Made by a program: the position numbers and the translations under genes. Positions 61,159 to 64,000 of a DNA stretch of 64,000 nucleotides are shown here, piece by piece. The notes under the pieces were generated by a model that did no database searches, had not been told where the DNA came from, and was given only the letters and a program-made list of their open reading frames with translations. Within the stretch, counting starts at the first letter, position 1. Each line of letters opens with the position of its first letter. The stretch comes from Amycolatopsis nigrescens CSC17Ta-90 (GTDB lineage: Bacteria > Actinomycetota > Actinomycetes > Mycobacteriales > Pseudonocardiaceae). The DNA lies in NCBI RefSeq assembly GCF_000384315.1, contig NZ_ARVW01000001.1:7113001-7177000 (forward strand), written 5' to 3'.

Positions 61159-61782
61159 GTGACTTCCACGACCTCCACCCTTTCCCTGACTGACACCCTC
61201 GCCCTCTCCCCGGACGCGCAGGACCAGCTGTTCCGCGCGGCCAGGACCGCGAACAGCTTCAGCGGCGAGCCGGTCACCGACGACCAGATCCGGGCGATCT
61301 ACGACCTGGTGCGCTGGGCGCCGACCGCGATGAACACCCAGCCGTTGCGCGCGCTGGTGATCCGCTCCGACGAGATGCGCCGTCGGCTGCTGCCGCATCT
61401 GGCCGAGGGCAACCGGGCCAAGACCGAGACCGCGCCGGTCACCGTGGTGCTGGCCGCGGACACCGACTTCCACGAGCAGACGCCGAAGACCTTCCCGCAC
61501 CGGCCGGAGGCCAAGGAGAACTTCAGCGAGCAGGGCCCGCGCGCGGAGTTCGCCAGGACGAACGCGCTGCTTCAGGTCGGCTACTTCATCATCGGGGTGC
61601 GCGCGGCCGGCCTCGCCGCCGGGCCGATGACCGGGTTCGACGCGGCCGGGGTGGACGGCGAGTTCTTCGCCGACCGGGCGTGGAAGTCGCTCGTCGTGGT
61701 CAACGTCGGCCAGCCGGGGGACAACCCGTGGTTCGACCGCCTTCCCCGCCTCGACTTCGAAGAGGTCGTCAAAACCGTCTGA
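61159..61782 (+). CDS. Nitroreductase-family protein (RutE/HadB-like subgroup)
   Basis: This FMN-dependent oxidoreductase has 207 residues from GTG 61159. Hallmarks are [20 protein letters not shown] near residue 45 (FMN phosphate site) and the C-terminal part [20 protein letters not shown] with [12 protein letters not shown]. The subgroup includes malonic-semialdehyde reductase RutE, but the natural substrate here is unknown. GTG 61126 is an alternative start; 61159 is preferred because AGGA lies 8-12 nt upstream. A perfect hairpin follows the gene at 61802. Confidence 0.85.
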   Translation: MTSTTSTLSLTDTLALSPDAQDQLFRAARTANSFSGEPVTDDQIRAIYDLVRWAPTAMNTQPLRALVIRSDEMRRRLLPHLAEGNRAKTETAPVTVVLAADTDFHEQTPKTFPHRPEAKENFSEQGPRAEFARTNALLQVGYFIIGVRAAGLAAGPMTGFDAAGVDGEFFADRAWKSLVVVNVGQPGDNPWFDRLPRLDFEEVVKTV

Positions 61783-61801
61783 GCAACCGTCTGAGACGAG
61801 C

Positions 61802-61836
61802 CGGCCCGCGGGGACCGAGATGGTCCCCGCGGGCCG
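61802..61836. terminator. Perfect 15-bp hairpin after nitroreductase gene
   Basis: Arms CGGCCCGCGGGGACC (61802-61816) and GGTCCCCGCGGGCCG (61822-61836) pair perfectly around GAGAT. It lies 20 nt after the nitroreductase stop and 62 nt before thrS. No T-tract follows. Confidence 0.8.
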
Positions 61837-61898
61837 CCGTGCTGGTGACGGCTAGCATCGACACGGTCAGTGCCGGATCGTGTCCCGAGGAGCCCATC

Positions 61899-63944
61899 GT
61901 GTCCCAGCAGTCGCCAACCGCAGTCGTGCCCGCCCCGCGCGTGGTGGTTACTGCGGGCACCACCGCGGGCGCGGCGGTGCGCGAGGCGGAACTGCCCGGC
62001 AAGGGCCCGGACGCGATCGTCGTGGTCCGCGACGGCGAAGGCAAGCTGCGCGACCTCACCTGGTCGCCGGAGCAGGACACCGAGGTGGAGCCGGTCGCGG
62101 CGAACACCGAGGACGGCCGCAGCGTGATCCGGCACTCCGCCGCGCACGTGCTCGCCCAGGCCGTGCAGCAGCAGTTCCCGGAGGCCAAGCTCGGCATCGG
62201 CCCACCGGTGCGGGACGGCTTCTACTACGACTTCGCGGTGGACACCCCGTTCACCCCGGAAGACCTGCAGGCGCTGGAAAAGCGCATGAAGCAGATCATC
62301 AAGGGCTCGCAGCAGTTCTCCCGTCGGGTGCTGGACTCGGTCGAGGCCGCGCGGGCGGAACTGGCCGCCGAGCCGTTCAAGCTGGAGCTGGTGGACCTCA
62401 AGTCGGAAAGCCCCGGTCTGGACACTGTGGACACTTCCGAGGTGATGGAGGTCGGCGCCGGCGAGCTGACCGTGTACGACAACCTCGACCCGCGCACCAA
62501 GGAGCGCGTGTGGAGCGACCTCTGCCGCGGCCCGCATGTGCCCACCACCAAGTACATCCCGGCCTTCAAGCTGACCAGGGTGGCCGCGGCGTACTGGCGC
62601 GGCAACGAGAACAACCAGCAGCTGCAACGGATCTACGGCACCGCGTGGGAGTCCACCGAGGCGCTGGACGCGCACCTGGAGATGATCGCCGAGGCGGAGC
62701 GGCGGGACCACCGCAAGCTGGGCGCGGAGCTGGACCTGTTCTCCTTCCCGGAGGAGATCGGCTCGGGCCTCCCGGTTTTCCACCCGAAAGGTGGAATCAT
62801 CCGGCGAGAGCTGGAGAACTACTCGCGACGGCGGCACGAGGACGCCGGCTACGAGTTCGTCAACACCCCGCACATCAGCAAGGGCTCGCTGTTCGAGACC
62901 TCCGGGCACCTGCCGCACTACGCGGACAGCATGTTCCCGCCGATCCCGTTCGAAGGGGTCGACTACTACCTCAAAGCGATGAACTGCCCGATGCACCACC
63001 TGATCTACCGCTCGCGCGGGCGGTCCTACCGGGAGCTGCCGCTGCGGCTGTTCGAGTTCGGTGCGGTGTACCGGTACGAGAAGTCCGGAGTGGTGCACGG
63101 GCTGACCAGGGTGCGCGGGCTGACCATGGACGACTCGCACATCTACTGCACCAAGGAGCAGATGCAGGACGAGCTGCGGTCCCTGCTCGACTTCGTGCTC
63201 GAGCTGCTGCGCGACTACGGCCTGACCGACTTCTACCTCGAGCTCTCCACCCGTGACGACTCGCCGAAGTTCATCGGTGCGCCGGAAGAATGGGAGGAGG
63301 CGACCGAGACCCTGCGCACGGCCGCCGAGTCCTCCGGGCTCGAGCTCGTGCCGGATCCCGGCGGCGCGGCCTACTACGGGCCGAAGATCTCGGTGCAGGC
63401 CCGCGACGCGATCGGGCGCACCTGGCAGATGTCCACCATTCAGGTGGACTTCCAGCACCCGCGGCGGTTCGAGCTGGAGTACCAGGCCGCGGACGGCACC
63501 CGCAAGCAGCCGGCGGTGATCCACCGCGCGCTGTTCGGGTCCATCGAGCGGTTCTTCGGCGTGCTCACCGAGCACTACGCCGGCGCGTTCCCAGCCTGGC
63601 TCGCGCCGGTGCAGGTGGTTGGCATCCCGATCGCCGAGGACCACGTCGAGCATCTGCGCGGTGTGGAGAAAGCCTTGCACGCCAAGGGAATTCGCGTCGA
63701 GATCGACGCCGGTGACGATCGCATGCAGAAGAAGATCCGCACCCACACCACGCAGAAGGTGCCCTTCATGCTGCTGGCCGGCGCCAAGGACGTGGAGGCC
63801 GGTGCGGTGTCCTTCCGGTTCCGCGACGGCGGCCAGATCAACTCGGTGCCGGTGGACGCCGCGGTCGAAGCGATCGTCAACTGGGTGCAGCGGCGGGAGA
63901 ACCGTTCGCCGAACGCCGAGACCCTCGGCGCGGTCCTGGCGTGA
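61899..63944 (+). CDS. thrS: Threonyl-tRNA synthetase
   Basis: This 681-residue enzyme charges tRNA-Thr. The order of domains is an N-terminal TGS-like domain (about 1-70), the editing domain with [13 protein letters not shown] (HxxxH), a class II catalytic core with [20 protein letters not shown] (motif 2 region [15 protein letters not shown]) and [13 protein letters not shown] (motif 3), and a C-terminal anticodon-binding domain ([20 protein letters not shown]). GTG 61899 is the start, with GAGG at 61887-61890. The frame upstream of it is non-coding. No T-box leader is visible. The stop overlaps the next start (GTGA, 63941-63944). Confidence 0.95.
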   Translation: MSQQSPTAVVPAPRVVVTAGTTAGAAVREAELPGKGPDAIVVVRDGEGKLRDLTWSPEQDTEVEPVAANTEDGRSVIRHSAAHVLAQAVQQQFPEAKLGIGPPVRDGFYYDFAVDTPFTPEDLQALEKRMKQIIKGSQQFSRRVLDSVEAARAELAAEPFKLELVDLKSESPGLDTVDTSEVMEVGAGELTVYDNLDPRTKERVWSDLCRGPHVPTTKYIPAFKLTRVAAAYWRGNENNQQLQRIYGTAWESTEALDAHLEMIAEAERRDHRKLGAELDLFSFPEEIGSGLPVFHPKGGIIRRELENYSRRRHEDAGYEFVNTPHISKGSLFETSGHLPHYADSMFPPIPFEGVDYYLKAMNCPMHHLIYRSRGRSYRELPLRLFEFGAVYRYEKSGVVHGLTRVRGLTMDDSHIYCTKEQMQDELRSLLDFVLELLRDYGLTDFYLELSTRDDSPKFIGAPEEWEEATETLRTAAESSGLELVPDPGGAAYYGPKISVQARDAIGRTWQMSTIQVDFQHPRRFELEYQAADGTRKQPAVIHRALFGSIERFFGVLTEHYAGAFPAWLAPVQVVGIPIAEDHVEHLRGVEKALHAKGIRVEIDAGDDRMQKKIRTHTTQKVPFMLLAGAKDVEAGAVSFRFRDGGQINSVPVDAAVEAIVNWVQRRENRSPNAETLGAVLA

Positions 63945-64000
63945 CCGGCGGCCAGCGGGGAGAGCCGGAGCTCGTCGGCCAGGACGGTGTCGGCGTCCCG
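63941..64000 (+). CDS. HIT-family protein (3'-partial)
   Basis: The first 20 codons from GTG 63941 read [20 protein letters not shown]. The gene overlaps the thrS stop by 4 nt. In actinobacteria the gene after thrS usually encodes a HIT-type AP4A phosphorylase-like protein with a similar hydrophilic start, so this is the likely identity. The HIT motif lies beyond the window. Confidence 0.6.
   Translation, partial: MTGGQRGEPELVGQDGVGVP

Noticed and set aside
61837..61898. T-box riboswitch in front of thrS
   Set aside because: The leader is only about 60 nt after the preceding terminator hairpin, with no specifier loop or T-box sequence; actinobacterial thrS genes usually lack one.
61581..63746. 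A 721-codon open frame antisense to threonyl-tRNA synthetase
   Set aside because: It is a typical shadow frame in high-GC DNA; its translation has no recognisable domain, and the sense strand encodes a complete ThrRS.
1..64000. CRISPR array
   Set aside because: No series of regularly spaced direct repeats was seen; the repeats found are pairs or hairpins.

Overview
The window is high-GC DNA (roughly 70 %) with GTG starts, overlapping ATGA/GTGA gene junctions, an SsgA-family sporulation/division gene, actinomycete-type integrative-element (AICE) gene remnants and many GntR/TetR/AraC regulators. This points to a filamentous actinomycete, most probably a member of the Pseudonocardiaceae such as Amycolatopsis. 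The genus is an inference; only the actinomycete origin is well supported.

Layout. (1) 1-8651: a tightly coupled operon for a peptide ABC importer (binding protein, permease, permease-ATPase fusion, ATPase) ending in an 1104-residue protein that joins an S9 prolyl-oligopeptidase to a class C beta-lactamase-type serine hydrolase. (2) 8675-15580: a rhodanese gene divergent from a GlxA-type AraC regulator, LysR and DinB remnants, a membrane protein/GntR pair with an operator, and a membrane protein divergent from a DUF1453 protein-histidine kinase-response regulator operon across a 59-bp hairpin. (3) 15900-29070: a decayed integrative-element zone. It holds an M23 peptidase, a replication-relaxation protein, a conjugation ATPase and an integrase, all broken, one low-GC foreign gene, and then a second element bounded by a 51-bp duplication of the tRNA-Val(GAC) 3' half. 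The second element carries an XRE/ImmA-type protease with a partner gene, TetR/hydrolase and ArsR/SRPBCC pairs, and a complete IS copy with inverted ends. (4) 29067-30341: tRNA-Val(GAC), tRNA-Cys and tRNA-Gly, an SsgA-family gene, and tRNA-Val(CAC) with another integrase remnant. (5) 30800-34980: a carboxylesterase amid degenerate sequence. (6) 35000-40032: a quinate/shikimate catabolism cluster (MFS transporter, TetR regulator, dehydroshikimate dehydratase QsuB, shikimate/quinate dehydrogenase) with three copies of one operator. (7) 40033-43830: a gene graveyard (siderophore-permease, IclR, IS110, IS256 and ACP/ketosynthase fragments) around one small secreted protein. (8) 44046-46121: a large DUF4157 protein of the kind linked to contractile-injection and polymorphic-toxin effectors, with an unassigned C-terminal region. 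(9) 46910-61073: an exopolysaccharide locus (initiating sugar transferase, glycosyltransferases, Wzy-like polymerase, secreted propeller and beta-helix proteins, methyltransferase, cytidylyltransferase, CDP-alcohol phosphotransferase, Wzz/BY-kinase-like protein, Wzx-like flippase). (10) 61159-64000: nitroreductase, threonyl-tRNA synthetase, and the first 20 codons of a HIT-family gene.

How the parts work together. The first operon would import peptides and trim them inside the cell. The qsu-like cluster would take up quinate or shikimate and turn it into protocatechuate under one TetR-type repressor. The exopolysaccharide locus holds the parts of a Wzx/Wzy pathway plus an unusual pair of enzymes for a CDP-activated alcohol. 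The least explained parts are the DUF4157 protein, the peptidase/beta-lactamase fusion, the BY-kinase-like protein without its Walker lysine, and the 265-residue partner of the ImmA-type protease. All functional statements come from reading the translated sequence; no database search was run.
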